DNA from: Pseudomonas sp. LP_7_YM
Lineage (GTDB): Bacteria; Pseudomonadota; Gammaproteobacteria; Pseudomonadales; Pseudomonadaceae
Direction of reading: 5' to 3'
Assembly (NCBI RefSeq): GCF_004364435.1
Contig: NZ_SOCT01000003.1
Span: 248,001-312,000 of the forward strand
DNA length: 64,000 nt
The first letter of the stretch is position 1, and each line of letters starts with the position of its first letter. The notes below the pieces were generated by a model. That model worked only from the letters and a program-made list of their open reading frames with translations. It ran no database searches and was not told where the DNA came from. The position numbers and the translations under genes were made by a program. This document shows, piece by piece, positions 35,701 through 44,178 of this stretch.

Positions 35701-36621
35701 ATGACCAATCAACGCAACACCCACTCCCCTGTGCATACCCAATGGATGGCCGAGACGGCCAACCTCGAACACCTGCGTATCGATGAACTGATCCTGCCAG
35801 GTACACATAACTCGGGCAGCGACAAGCAATCACCCAATCCGGGCTTACCGCAGGAATTCGCCCAGGATGTGTCGCCGCTGGAGCAACTGCGCAATGGTAT
35901 CCGGGTGCTCGACCTGCGTGTCGTACTCGATGAGGATTACCCGGAAGGCCACCCGGATCGCTTCCAGCTCTTCCACCTGACATCCTCCGGCAGGACCGTT
36001 GCCGTGGATATCATCGACGCCGTCCGGGCGTTTTTTACAGAACTGGAAAGCGATGGCAGTACCGCCCGTGAAATCGTCATTCTCGATTTTCACCAGTTCA
36101 AGGGTTTTACCGATCGAGCCCACGCCCAATTGCAGGCACAGGTTTTCAATGAGCTGGGAGCCCGGGTGCTTCCTTATGGCGTGCGCAACTGGACGCTGGG
36201 GCAGATCTGGCAGCATCACCCGGGTAGAAACGTGGTTATCGCCTATAACGATGCCAGTGTCGAAGAAGATGGCTGGGACGGCGTCAACCAGCGCTGGCCG
36301 GGCGAGAATCTGTTCAACAGCAACACCCTCAAGGCGTTCATTGACCGTGTGGCCGAGGAATACAACGAGCCGTTCTACCTGCAAGCCGTGCAATGCGCCA
36401 AATACTCGCTGCCCTTTCATGCGCCGACAGACCTGAGCGATAAAATCGATCAGTGGTTCGAATCGGTGGACGAGGACAGCTACATCCAGAACTTCTACAT
36501 CATCAACACCGATTGGTCGCTGCGCAGCAATCTGATTGCCAATTGTCGGCACGCCAATGAGATTAGGGGTGGTCGCAAGCTCAGCCACCCTGACGAACCC
36601 CTGCAACCAAAGCGGCGCTGA
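35701..36621 (+). CDS. PI-PLC-like phosphodiesterase
   Basis: A 306-residue protein with a phosphatidylinositol-specific phospholipase C-type TIM barrel. The first catalytic His region is ELILPGTHNSGSD, followed by RNGIRVLDLRVVL and a second His in RFQLFHLTS. The EIVILDFHQFKGF strand and VVIAYNDAS complete the barrel core. No signal peptide is evident, unlike secreted Gram-positive PI-PLCs, so the protein is cytoplasmic or exported by another route. It ends one base before the stop of a convergent small gene. The physiological substrate is unknown, and it could hydrolyse phospholipid head groups or other phosphodiesters. Confidence 0.78.
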   Translation: MTNQRNTHSPVHTQWMAETANLEHLRIDELILPGTHNSGSDKQSPNPGLPQEFAQDVSPLEQLRNGIRVLDLRVVLDEDYPEGHPDRFQLFHLTSSGRTVAVDIIDAVRAFFTELESDGSTAREIVILDFHQFKGFTDRAHAQLQAQVFNELGARVLPYGVRNWTLGQIWQHHPGRNVVIAYNDASVEEDGWDGVNQRWPGENLFNSNTLKAFIDRVAEEYNEPFYLQAVQCAKYSLPFHAPTDLSDKIDQWFESVDEDSYIQNFYIINTDWSLRSNLIANCRHANEIRGGRKLSHPDEPLQPKRR

Positions 36622-36622
36622 G

Positions 36623-36940
36623 TCAGCAGCAAGTGATCAGCCCTTGGCGTGCAATACGCGTCAGATGGCGGATCACCTGTGCAGCACACTCGGTAGACGG
36701 TGCTTGAACAACGGCCAGGTCAAACTGGTCGTTGCCGAAACGCTCGAGTGACTCTTCGGCATCGATGAACTGGATGAGGAAAGCATGAGGGCCGTGCTGT
36801 CGACGCGGCCAGCCGTCCAGGTATCGCAAAAGCGTTGGCTGATGAACACCACCGAGCAGGATTTTCGGGTTGCGACGGGTGAACTGACTGGCGATCGGGC
36901 CAAGTCGGACGGGAGGACGTGGGCTGGGAGGGCTGCTCAT
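36623..36940 (-). CDS. Hypothetical protein (105 aa), possibly a remnant
   Basis: I do not recognise this protein. The product begins MSSPPSPRPPVRLGPIASQF and contains NPKILLGGVHQPTLLRYLDGW, then FDLAVVQAPSTECAAQVIRHL. The core has an alternating strand/helix pattern like part of a Rossmann-type domain, and it ends abruptly at LITCC. A weak ribosome site and the short length leave two options: a small real gene, or the truncated end of a longer domain. It is convergent with the PI-PLC-like gene, whose stop codon lies one base away. Base composition is slightly lower in GC than the neighbours. Confidence 0.4.
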   Translation of the reverse strand: MSSPPSPRPPVRLGPIASQFTRRNPKILLGGVHQPTLLRYLDGWPRRQHGPHAFLIQFIDAEESLERFGNDQFDLAVVQAPSTECAAQVIRHLTRIARQGLITCC

Positions 36941-37324
36941 CGTGTCGTTTTCTCTGCCTCAGTGTTCCGCTGGGCAGCGGTGAGAGGCAACACCGAACCA
37001 GCGCTTTAGCGGTATTTCGGTGACGTTGCTCACGACACCCGGCGCCCCGCAAGTAGCTGTTTAAATCGGCGCATGAGCGGCATCCTAGAGAAGCTGTGCG
37101 GCCATTGTCAATCGTGTCGGGCACATCGACGAGCACCGCGTCAAAGCATGGATTGTGTCTAAGCTGTTTCACAAAGTATTCACAAGCCTTCTGGAAAACT
37201 TCGCGCCAGCTTGATTCCTCATTAACCACCTGCCTCGGCAGGTCAGTCTGGACGTGCAAGTCGCAAGGATGACGCCGACTGGAAGTTCACGTGCAGGCCC
37301 GTCTCGACTCGAGTAGTGCTTTAT
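36941..37324. other. 384-bp gap upstream of eptA
   Basis: The only structure that stands out is a perfect 7-base direct repeat (TTCACAA) with 11-base period at 37168-37185. Open frames on the minus strand across this gap have irregular composition and no domain sense, so I regard them as chance. The eptA promoter should lie between the repeat and 37300. Confidence 0.45.
37168..37185 (+). promoter_or_regulatory. Candidate OmpR-class response-regulator site upstream of eptA
   Basis: TTCACAA-AGTA-TTCACAA is a perfect tandem heptamer with one-helical-turn period, the form used by OmpR/PhoB-type regulators. It lies about 140 bases upstream of eptA. ColR, which activates eptA in P. aeruginosa on zinc exposure, recognises TTCAC-containing sites, so ColR is the best candidate; this is inference. 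Confidence 0.45.
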
Positions 37325-38962
37325 ATGGAAATGCGTTCGAAGCTACGCCCTCTCACCTCTACCCGCCTGGTCATGCTCTTTTCTCTGTGCCTGGTGCTGT
37401 TCTACAACCTCGCCACCTGGCATGCGCTCGTCGGCCTGACACAGTTGCAAGGCATCAAGGCCGGGGCCTTTTATCTCTCTTTCGGGTTGTTTCTTTGGGC
37501 CGCGATCACATTGCTGCTGACGCCCTTTTCGTTCCGCCCGACCCTCAAACCGGTGTTGAGCCTGGTCGCGCCAGGCTCGGCGGCCGCCGCCTACTTCATG
37601 AATACCTACGGCATCAGCATCGACACGACGATGATGCAGAACGTGCTGGAGACCAACCCGGGCGAGGCCCAGGACCTGCTCAGCGGCAAGCTATTCATGT
37701 ATCTGGGTTTGCTGGGCGTACTGCCGACGGCGTTGATATGGCTGATTCCGGTGACCTATCGCCGGGTGTTGCCGGGGCTGATCAATAAGCTCCTTGTATG
37801 CGCCGGTTGCGTGGTGGTAATCGTAGCTTGCGTAGGCACCTTCTATTCGACCTACGCGCCGATCTTCCGTGACGAAGACAAACTGACCCACTTCATCAAC
37901 CCGACCAACTACCTCTACGCCATCGGCAAACTCACCAAACAGACCCTGGCGATCAAGCAAACAGTCACTGTTCAGACCGTGGGCGCCGACGCTGCGCTTG
38001 GTGCGCAAGCCCGGCAACGGCCGAAAAAGAGCCTGATGATCTTCGTCGTCGGCGAGACGGCACGCGCCGACCACTTCTCACTCAACGGCTACGCTCGCGA
38101 CACCAACCCTGAATTGAAGCAGCAGGACATTCTCAACTTCACCCAGGTGTCGTCCTGCGGCACCTCTACCGCAGTGTCGGTGCCGTGCATGTTCTCGAAG
38201 TTTCCGCGCACCGAGTACAGCGACAAAAAGGGCAAGACTTACGAAGGCCTGCTCGACATGCTGCAACGCGCTGGTTTGAAGGTGCTATGGCTGGACAACA
38301 ACAGCGATTGCAAGGGCGCCTGCCTGCGCGTGCCTCACAGCGATATCCCGAAAAACCAGCCCAGCCCCTTCTGCGATGGTCAGAACTGCCTGGATGAATC
38401 ACTGCTGGTGGGGCTGCAAGCGTACATCGACTCGCTCCAGGACAACGCCATCATCGTGCTGCACTCCGACGGCAGTCATGGCCCGGAATACTACGAACGC
38501 TATCCGCAAACCCTGGAGCGCTTCACCCCGGTGTGTCACACCAATCAATTGGGCAGTTGCACTTCGGATGAGCTGAAAAACGTCTATGACAACACCATTC
38601 TGTACACCGATCACTTCCTGGCGCAGACCATCGAACTGCTCAAACGCAATCAGGACAAGGTCGACACGTCGATGATCTACGTGTCGGACCACGGCGAGTC
38701 GCTGGGCGAAAGCGGCATCTATCTGCATGCTGCACCCTATGCAATTGCACCCACTGCCCAGACCCATGTACCGATGGTCATGTGGTTCGGCCATTCGACG
38801 CTGCAAGACGCAAGCATCGATCGCAACTGTCTGCTCGCCAAGCAAAACCAGGCGGATCTGAGCCATGACTACCTGTTCCATTCAGTGCTAGGCTTGCTCG
38901 GCGTCAATAGCACCGAATACCAGCCGGCGCTGGACATTTTCCACAGCTGCAGACGCGGCTGA
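37325..38962 (+). CDS. eptA: Lipid A phosphoethanolamine transferase
   Basis: Inner-membrane enzyme that transfers phosphoethanolamine from phosphatidylethanolamine to lipid A, lowering surface charge and polymyxin binding. The 545 residues have five N-terminal helices (to about residue 180). The periplasmic sulfatase-like domain has FVVGETARADHFSLNGY (zinc Glu), SSCGTSTAVSVPCMFSK (nucleophilic Thr), LWLDNNSDCKGAC, HSDGSHGPEYY and YVSDHGESLGE (zinc Asp-His). Conserved Cys pairs fit the disulfides of EptA. The start may be GTG 37316, ATG 37325 or ATG 37331, none with a strong ribosome site. It is monocistronic, and a heptamer repeat at 37168 may regulate it. EptA rather than EptB or EptC is the likely type. 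Confidence 0.9.
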   Translation: MEMRSKLRPLTSTRLVMLFSLCLVLFYNLATWHALVGLTQLQGIKAGAFYLSFGLFLWAAITLLLTPFSFRPTLKPVLSLVAPGSAAAAYFMNTYGISIDTTMMQNVLETNPGEAQDLLSGKLFMYLGLLGVLPTALIWLIPVTYRRVLPGLINKLLVCAGCVVVIVACVGTFYSTYAPIFRDEDKLTHFINPTNYLYAIGKLTKQTLAIKQTVTVQTVGADAALGAQARQRPKKSLMIFVVGETARADHFSLNGYARDTNPELKQQDILNFTQVSSCGTSTAVSVPCMFSKFPRTEYSDKKGKTYEGLLDMLQRAGLKVLWLDNNSDCKGACLRVPHSDIPKNQPSPFCDGQNCLDESLLVGLQAYIDSLQDNAIIVLHSDGSHGPEYYERYPQTLERFTPVCHTNQLGSCTSDELKNVYDNTILYTDHFLAQTIELLKRNQDKVDTSMIYVSDHGESLGESGIYLHAAPYAIAPTAQTHVPMVMWFGHSTLQDASIDRNCLLAKQNQADLSHDYLFHSVLGLLGVNSTEYQPALDIFHSCRRG

Positions 38963-38984
38963 ATGCGTAGACAAGGCGGCCTTG

Positions 38985-39800
38985 ATGAAACCACAGCGTA
39001 AGCCGGAAATTCCGTTGTTCTGGCGTGATCCCGAGCTGCCGTTCATCGAAGCCCGCTCCATCTCCGATGGCCGTAAGCTGTGTTATTCCCGGCATTCCCA
39101 TGAAGTGTTTTCCATTGGAGCGATCACTGCCGGGCAAAGCACTTACCTGCATGAGAAGACTCGGCACACCATCGCGACCGGCACCGTCGTATTGATGAAC
39201 CCAGGCGATGTGCATGCCTGCAATCCCATCGACGACAAACCTTGGTCGTACATCATGTTTTACGTCGATGCGCATTGGCTCGGGCGGGTGCAGCAGGCCT
39301 GTGGTGTCGAGGGTTTCCAACCTGTTCCGGCGATTCAGAGCGCAGACCCCGAGCTTTTTTCGCGGCTGCTGGACCTATACCGGGTATTGACCGATCCAAC
39401 GCTCCAGTCCCTGGAGAAACACGAAACCGCCATCGCGTTTTTCGTGCTGATGCAGCAGCGTCTTGGCCAGTGCGATGCGCCGCTCAAGAAGGCCAGTCAG
39501 AAGGTGGAACGTGCCGCGCGGTACATCAATGCGCACTTCCTGCGCGCGGTCCGGCTGGAAGAAATCTGTCAGGCAGCGAGTCTGTCGCAGGCATACCTGA
39601 TTCGTGCCTTCGAGCAGCACTACCACATGACGCCCCATGCCTATCTCATCAACCGCCGCATTCAACATGCCCAAGCGCAACTGCGCGCAGGCCAGCCGAT
39701 TGCCGCGATCGCCCAGCAGAGTGGCTTTGCCGATCAGGCGCATTTCCAGCGCGTGTTCAAGAAACATCTGGCCGCCACCCCGGGCCAGTATCGTCAGTGA
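38985..39800 (+). CDS. AraC-family regulator
   Basis: Transcription factor of 271 residues. An N-terminal cupin ligand domain (about residues 10-145) shows SRHSHEVFSIGAITAG, VVLMNPGDVHACNP and the WSYIMFYVD strand. The C-terminal double HTH AraC domain (about 170-268) shows RLEEICQAASLSQAYLIRAF and PIAAIAQQSGFADQAHFQRVF. It starts at ATG 38985 (TTG 38982 adjoins it) after an AAGGCGG site and 23 bases after eptA. Its stop abuts the stop of a convergent LysE exporter gene with no base between. AraC/LysE pairs of this kind are common in pseudomonads, so it probably controls the exporter. Inducer unknown. Confidence 0.92.
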   Translation: MKPQRKPEIPLFWRDPELPFIEARSISDGRKLCYSRHSHEVFSIGAITAGQSTYLHEKTRHTIATGTVVLMNPGDVHACNPIDDKPWSYIMFYVDAHWLGRVQQACGVEGFQPVPAIQSADPELFSRLLDLYRVLTDPTLQSLEKHETAIAFFVLMQQRLGQCDAPLKKASQKVERAARYINAHFLRAVRLEEICQAASLSQAYLIRAFEQHYHMTPHAYLINRRIQHAQAQLRAGQPIAAIAQQSGFADQAHFQRVFKKHLAATPGQYRQ

Positions 39801-40388
39801 TCACACGTACAACAACGACACCGCGCAGCCGGTCAGCAACGCCGCCATGCTGCGGTTGAAGGTGCGAATGCGCTGTGGGCTGCGCAGCCAAGGGCCGAGA
39901 AACGCACCGGCGTACACCCAGCAACCCACCGACAGGTAACAGACCACGAAGTAAATCAGCGCGAACAGACCGATCAGTTCGGCTTCGCCACCCGCCAGGA
40001 ACGCACCCATCCCTGCCACCGCCGCCAGCCATGCCTTGGGGTTAAGCCATTGCATCGCCGCGCCACGCCAGAAAGACGGTCGCTGCGCGGATTTTTCAAT
40101 GTTGAGCCGACCATCGTCCATGGCCAGTCTGCACGCCAGGTACACCAGAAAAGCCATCCCTGCCCAGCGAATGATGTCGGTCACTATCGGGTAGCTGTGC
40201 AGCACCTCATGCAAGCCAAAGCCGGTGAAGATCAGCAGCACTACAAACCCGACCGTAGCGCCCATGACATGCCGTTGACTCGCCAGTAGCCCGAACTGCG
40301 CCCCGCAACTGAGCGCCACCACGTTCACTGGACCGGGGGAAATCGATGCCGCCAGTGCAAACGCCGCCATGGAAAGCGCCAGATTCAT
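39801..40388 (-). CDS. LysE/RhtB-family amino-acid exporter
   Basis: Inner-membrane exporter of 195 residues with about six hydrophobic segments. The N-terminus has the family signature ISPGPVNVVALSCGAQFG, followed by GATVGFVVLLIFTGFGL. A middle segment GMAFLVYLACRLAM and a WLNPKAWLAAVAGMGAFLAG region complete the standard LysE pattern. Proteins of this family export amino acids or related metabolites. It is convergent with the AraC gene (stop codons adjacent, no spacer). The 203-base gap on its 5' side to the next gene holds its promoter, but nothing diagnostic is visible there. Substrate unknown. Confidence 0.9.
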   Translation of the reverse strand: MNLALSMAAFALAASISPGPVNVVALSCGAQFGLLASQRHVMGATVGFVVLLIFTGFGLHEVLHSYPIVTDIIRWAGMAFLVYLACRLAMDDGRLNIEKSAQRPSFWRGAAMQWLNPKAWLAAVAGMGAFLAGGEAELIGLFALIYFVVCYLSVGCWVYAGAFLGPWLRSPQRIRTFNRSMAALLTGCAVSLLYV

Positions 40389-40591
40389 AAGAGTAGTTCT
40401 CCGATTGGTGAGTATCGGAGAGCCTAAGCAAAGGGGGCCAGCGGGGTATTGAAGAAAACTGACCTGTCGCGCGTGTTAATCGCACGCGGCAACACTGCGT
40501 CGTGGGTAAGGGGCCTGCTCGACCTGGTTGATGAAGCCGTAATCGAGCCATGCAGGCCGGGAAGGCTCAGACGACCGGCGATAACAGCCCG

Positions 40592-42115
40592 TTAATCACG
40601 AGCCTGTGACAGCGGTCGCGCCACCTCTTCCAGCGATTTGCGCTCCGAAGCCACACCCCAGATTGCCTGCACCGCAGCGGCCAGCAACATTAAGGCCGCA
40701 CCGATCAGGTAGCCGACGAATACCGGACCGCGCTGATGACTGTCGATCAGCTCGCCAAACAGTGTCGGCCCGATAATCCCGCCCAAGGCGGTGCCGAAGG
40801 CGTAAAACACGGCGATGGCCAGGGCGCGAATTTCCAGCGGGAAGGTTTCTGCAACGGTCAGGTAAGCAGAGCTGGCGGCGGCCGAGGCGAAGAAGAAGAT
40901 GATCATCCAGGCGATGGCTTGTTGGGTGACGCTCAATACCCCCTGCTCAAACAAATAGCCGCTGATGGTCAGCAGCACGGCGGAGATCGCGTAGGTGAGA
41001 CTGATCATCACACGTCGGCCTATCACGTCGAACAATCGACCCAACAGCAGCGGTCCGCAAAAGTTGCCCAATGCCAAAGGCAACACATACCAGCCCACGG
41101 ACGCCGAGGGAACCTGATAAAACTCGGAGAGCACCAGCGCATAGGTGAAGAAGATAGCGTTGTAAAAGAATGCCTGAGCCGTCAGCAGCGTCATCCCGAC
41201 CCAGGCGCGCTGGCGGTAGGTGATGAACAGCGTCTCGAAGATTTCTCGTATCGGGGTATGGTCGCGGGCATGCAAACTCAACGGCTTGCCCTTGGGCCGG
41301 GTTAGCTCATGGCCCTGCTCGCGCAGGTTGTTTTCGATGTTCTCGACGATGCGTTTCGCTTCATCCTCCTGCCCGTGAATGAGCAGCCAGCGCGGGCTCT
41401 CAGGCAGCCATAGGCGCATAAACAGGATCACCAGCCCCAGTACCGCACCAATGCCGAAACACAGACGCCAGCCCAGATCGGCGCCGATCCAGCCCGGGTC
41501 CAGAAAAATTATCGACCCCCCCGCACCCAGCGCCGCGCCGATCCAGAATGTGCCATTGATCGTCAGATCCACCCACCCACGAAACCGTGCCGGGGTGAAC
41601 TCCTGAATCGTCGAGTTAATGGCCGTGTACTCGCCGCCAATGCCCATCCCGGTCAAAAAGCGGAACAGCATGAAGCTCCAGACACTGAAGGAAAATGCCG
41701 TGGCGGCGGTCGCGCTGATATACAGCGCAAGCGTGATGAAGAACAGCTTGCGGCGTCCGAGTCGATCCGTCAGCCAGCCGAAGAACAATGCGCCCAGCAC
41801 AGCTCCACTGATGTAGGCGCCGCCTGCCAGCCCGATATCGGCATTGCTCAGATGCAACACCGGACTGTCTTTCAGCGCGCCGGAGACAGAACCCGCAAGC
41901 GTGACTTCAAGACCATCGAGCAGCCAGGTAATACCGAGCGCGAACACCAGCAAGGTATGAAAGCGCCCCCACGGCAAACGATCCAGACGCGCCGGAAGAT
42001 CGGTTTCGAAGACCCTGCCCTTTTCCAGACCTGCTGCGGGTTCAGTCTCGGTAATAGCCATCGCGCTTCCCATGGATGGAGGATGATTCTGTGGGGTGAG
42101 AGTCTGGATGGCCAT
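40592..42115 (-). CDS. MFS sugar/organic-acid transporter
   Basis: Major facilitator transporter of about 507 residues with 12 hydrophobic segments. The N-terminal signature is LLDGLEVTLAGSVSGAL, the loop 2-3 motif is GWLTDRLGRRKLFF, and the second-half motif is GRLFDVIGRRVMI. A PESPRWLLIHGQ motif after TM6, also found in sugar-porter and related families, and a central soluble loop (about residues 250-310) are present. The start is unclear: ATG codons at 42115, 42073 and 42061 and a GTG at 42157 are all in frame with weak ribosome sites. It is divergent from a LysR gene (42396), which may control it. Substrate unknown. Confidence 0.88.
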   Translation of the reverse strand: MAIQTLTPQNHPPSMGSAMAITETEPAAGLEKGRVFETDLPARLDRLPWGRFHTLLVFALGITWLLDGLEVTLAGSVSGALKDSPVLHLSNADIGLAGGAYISGAVLGALFFGWLTDRLGRRKLFFITLALYISATAATAFSFSVWSFMLFRFLTGMGIGGEYTAINSTIQEFTPARFRGWVDLTINGTFWIGAALGAGGSIIFLDPGWIGADLGWRLCFGIGAVLGLVILFMRLWLPESPRWLLIHGQEDEAKRIVENIENNLREQGHELTRPKGKPLSLHARDHTPIREIFETLFITYRQRAWVGMTLLTAQAFFYNAIFFTYALVLSEFYQVPSASVGWYVLPLALGNFCGPLLLGRLFDVIGRRVMISLTYAISAVLLTISGYLFEQGVLSVTQQAIAWMIIFFFASAAASSAYLTVAETFPLEIRALAIAVFYAFGTALGGIIGPTLFGELIDSHQRGPVFVGYLIGAALMLLAAAVQAIWGVASERKSLEEVARPLSQARD

Positions 42116-42395
42116 CGGGAGTTCAGCCAACTGCAGCGTGTTCCTGAGGTGCGACACGTGTCTTCAGGAAAGGGATTCTCTACCGCCTGCCTGTTTCCTG
42201 GACGAAACACCGACTTCGCGAGCAGGCTTACAAGCGTTCACAACTGACCATGAACCCCGGCTATATACACATGCCAGCGCGAGACATACGGTTACGCTGG
42301 ACGCCGGGCGGTGGCGATCCATAAACTGTTGCGCATCATTTCGCCGCCTTTCTTTCACGGGCAGGACGAAACATGTCGGGTAACGGGGACGAGTT

Positions 42396-43328
42396 ATGAA
42401 TCGCAATGAGCTGCGCAAGGCCGATATCAACCTGATGGTGGTATTCGAAACCTTGATGCAAGAGCGTAACGTGACCCGTGCCGCCGAGAAGCTGTTCCTC
42501 GGCCAGCCTACTATCAGCGCTGCGCTCAATCGGCTCCGGGCGCTGTTCAACGACCCGCTGTTCATCCGCGTGGGCCATCGCATGGAGCCCACGGCGCGGG
42601 CCAATGAAATCATCCACCACCTGTCACCGGCGCTGGACGCCATGTCGGTAGCCTTGAGCCTGACCCGTGATTTCGACCCGGCCAGCAGCGACATGACCTT
42701 TCGCATCGGCCTGTCCGATGATGTGGAGTACAGCTTGTTGCCGCCGCTCCTGCGGGCGATTCGCGAGGAGGCGCCGGGCATTGTCATCGTCATCAAGCAG
42801 GTCAACTACTGGAATGTCTCGGAATTGCTCATGTCCGGCGAGATTACCGTCGGCGTGTGCATGACCCGCGAGCTGCCGGCCAATGCCAAGCGCAAGTTGT
42901 TGCGCAGCGTACAGCCGATGGTGGTACGAGCCGATGCCTCCCCCGAACCGATCACTCTCGACGAATACTGCTCGCGCCCCCACGTGGTGGTGTCTCACGT
43001 GGCCAACATCTCCAGTTTCGCCGATGAGTGGCTGGCAGCGATCGGGCGCAAGCGTCAGGCGGTGCTGTCCGTGCCGCAATACAGCACGCTTCCGGCGTTG
43101 ATGGCAGGCACCGACCTGCTGTGCAACCTGCCGGACCACCTGACGGCAGCGATGAGCAAGTCGGGCTTGTTGTGTGGCGAGCCGTTGCCGTTCATCACGC
43201 CGAACCTGGAGCTGTCGATGGTCTGGCTGAGCGTGATGGATACCGACCCGGCGGAGCGCTGGTTGCGCAAGAAACTGGAGCAATTCATGGGGGCGCAAAT
43301 CACCGTCGCCCCTGTGCCGTTGGGCTGA
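42396..43328 (+). CDS. LysR-family regulator (NodD-like), divergent from MFS gene
   Basis: LysR-type regulator of 310 residues with an N-terminal helix-turn-helix (INLMVVFETLMQERNVTRAAE, read as LMVVFETLMQERNVTRAA). A LFLGQPTISAALNRLRALF recognition helix follows, and the effector domain starts MTFRIGLSDDVEYSLLPPLL. The NDPLFIRVGHRMEPTARA sequence after the HTH is characteristic of the NodD/BetI-neighbour subgroup. It is divergent from the MFS transporter gene, with 280 bases between them, and convergent with pstB. Two hairpins lie past its stop. It likely activates the transporter in response to an aromatic or organic acid, but the ligand is unknown. Confidence 0.92.
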   Translation: MNRNELRKADINLMVVFETLMQERNVTRAAEKLFLGQPTISAALNRLRALFNDPLFIRVGHRMEPTARANEIIHHLSPALDAMSVALSLTRDFDPASSDMTFRIGLSDDVEYSLLPPLLRAIREEAPGIVIVIKQVNYWNVSELLMSGEITVGVCMTRELPANAKRKLLRSVQPMVVRADASPEPITLDEYCSRPHVVVSHVANISSFADEWLAAIGRKRQAVLSVPQYSTLPALMAGTDLLCNLPDHLTAAMSKSGLLCGEPLPFITPNLELSMVWLSVMDTDPAERWLRKKLEQFMGAQITVAPVPLG

Positions 43329-43340
43329 AGCTCACTGGCT

Positions 43341-43384
43341 CCCTGGCTGATTCTGACCAGGGACCGCATTCGAAAAAATGCGGT
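43341..43384. terminator. Two adjacent hairpins between lysR and pstB
   Basis: Perfect stems at 43341-43347/43358-43364 (TCCCTGG/CCAGGGA) and 43365-43371/43378-43384 (CCGCATT/AATGCGG) stand in tandem in the convergent gap. The second has an A/T-rich loop. They probably end both transcripts, though neither has a classical U-tract. Confidence 0.5.
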
Positions 43385-43398
43385 GAGTCAGTGCTGGA

Positions 43399-44178
43399 TC
43401 AGCCGAACCGGCCGGTGATGTAGTCTTCGGTCTGGGTTTTGGCAGGCTTGGTGAACAGGGTGTCGGTGTCGCCATGTTCGATCAGCTCTCCCATGAACAT
43501 GAACGCGGTGTAGTCCGAACAGCGGGCTGCCTGTTGCATGTTATGGGTGACGATGACCACGGTGAACTGCGCTTTGAGTTCGGTAATCAGCTGCTCGATG
43601 CGCCCTGTGGAAATCGGATCGAGCGCCGAGGTCGGCTCGTCGAGCAGCAGGACCTGCGGACGCAGGGCGATGGTGCGGGCAATGCACAGCCGCTGCTGCT
43701 GACCGCCGGACAGGCTCTGGGCACTCTGCCTGAGTTTATCCTTGACCTCATCCCACAGCGCGGCACCGCGCAGGGCCTCTTCCACACGATCTTCCATCTC
43801 GCGGCGAGAAAGCTTTTCGTGGTGACGCACGGCGTAGGCGATGTTGTCGTAGATCGACATCGGGAATGGCACCGGCTTCTGGAACACCATGCCGACATGG
43901 CTGCGCAGGCGGTTCATCGAATAGCCGGGAGCCAGAATATTCTCGCCGTTGAGTATCACTTCGCCCTTGGCTTCCTGCTTCGGGTACATCGAATAGATCC
44001 GGTTGAACACCCGCAAAAGGGTCGATTTCCCGCATCCCGAGGGTCCGATGATCGCTGTAATGCGCTTTTCCGGAATGGTCATGTTGATTGATTTCAGCGA
44101 GCGATTGCCGTTGTAGAAAAAGTCGAGGTCGCGTACCTGGATTTTGGTTTTTTCGTCGGCCAGGGAAAGGTTGTTCAT
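43399..44178 (-). CDS. pstB: Phosphate ABC transporter ATP-binding protein
   Basis: Cytoplasmic ATPase of the high-affinity phosphate importer, 259 residues. Walker A is [16 protein letters not shown], the signature is [16 protein letters not shown], Walker B is [13 protein letters not shown], and the switch His is in [30 protein letters not shown] is a PstB-specific landmark. Its ATG shares a base with the pstA stop. PstB is the last gene of the operon, and phoU, which normally follows in pseudomonads, is absent: the next gene is a convergent LysR regulator. This implies a second pst locus elsewhere in the genome. Confidence 0.96.
   Translation of the reverse strand: MNNLSLADEKTKIQVRDLDFFYNGNRSLKSINMTIPEKRITAIIGPSGCGKSTLLRVFNRIYSMYPKQEAKGEVILNGENILAPGYSMNRLRSHVGMVFQKPVPFPMSIYDNIAYAVRHHEKLSRREMEDRVEEALRGAALWDEVKDKLRQSAQSLSGGQQQRLCIARTIALRPQVLLLDEPTSALDPISTGRIEQLITELKAQFTVVIVTHNMQQAARCSDYTAFMFMGELIEHGDTDTLFTKPAKTQTEDYITGRFG

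Noticed and set aside
36720..37259. 179-codon minus-strand frame upstream of eptA
   Set aside because: Composition is irregular, it overlaps another minus-strand frame, and it has no recognisable domain or ribosome site.
42190..42235. REP half-site (TTCGCGAGCAGGCTTACA)
   Set aside because: Only one arm of the Pseudomonas REP palindrome is present, so it was not called as an element.
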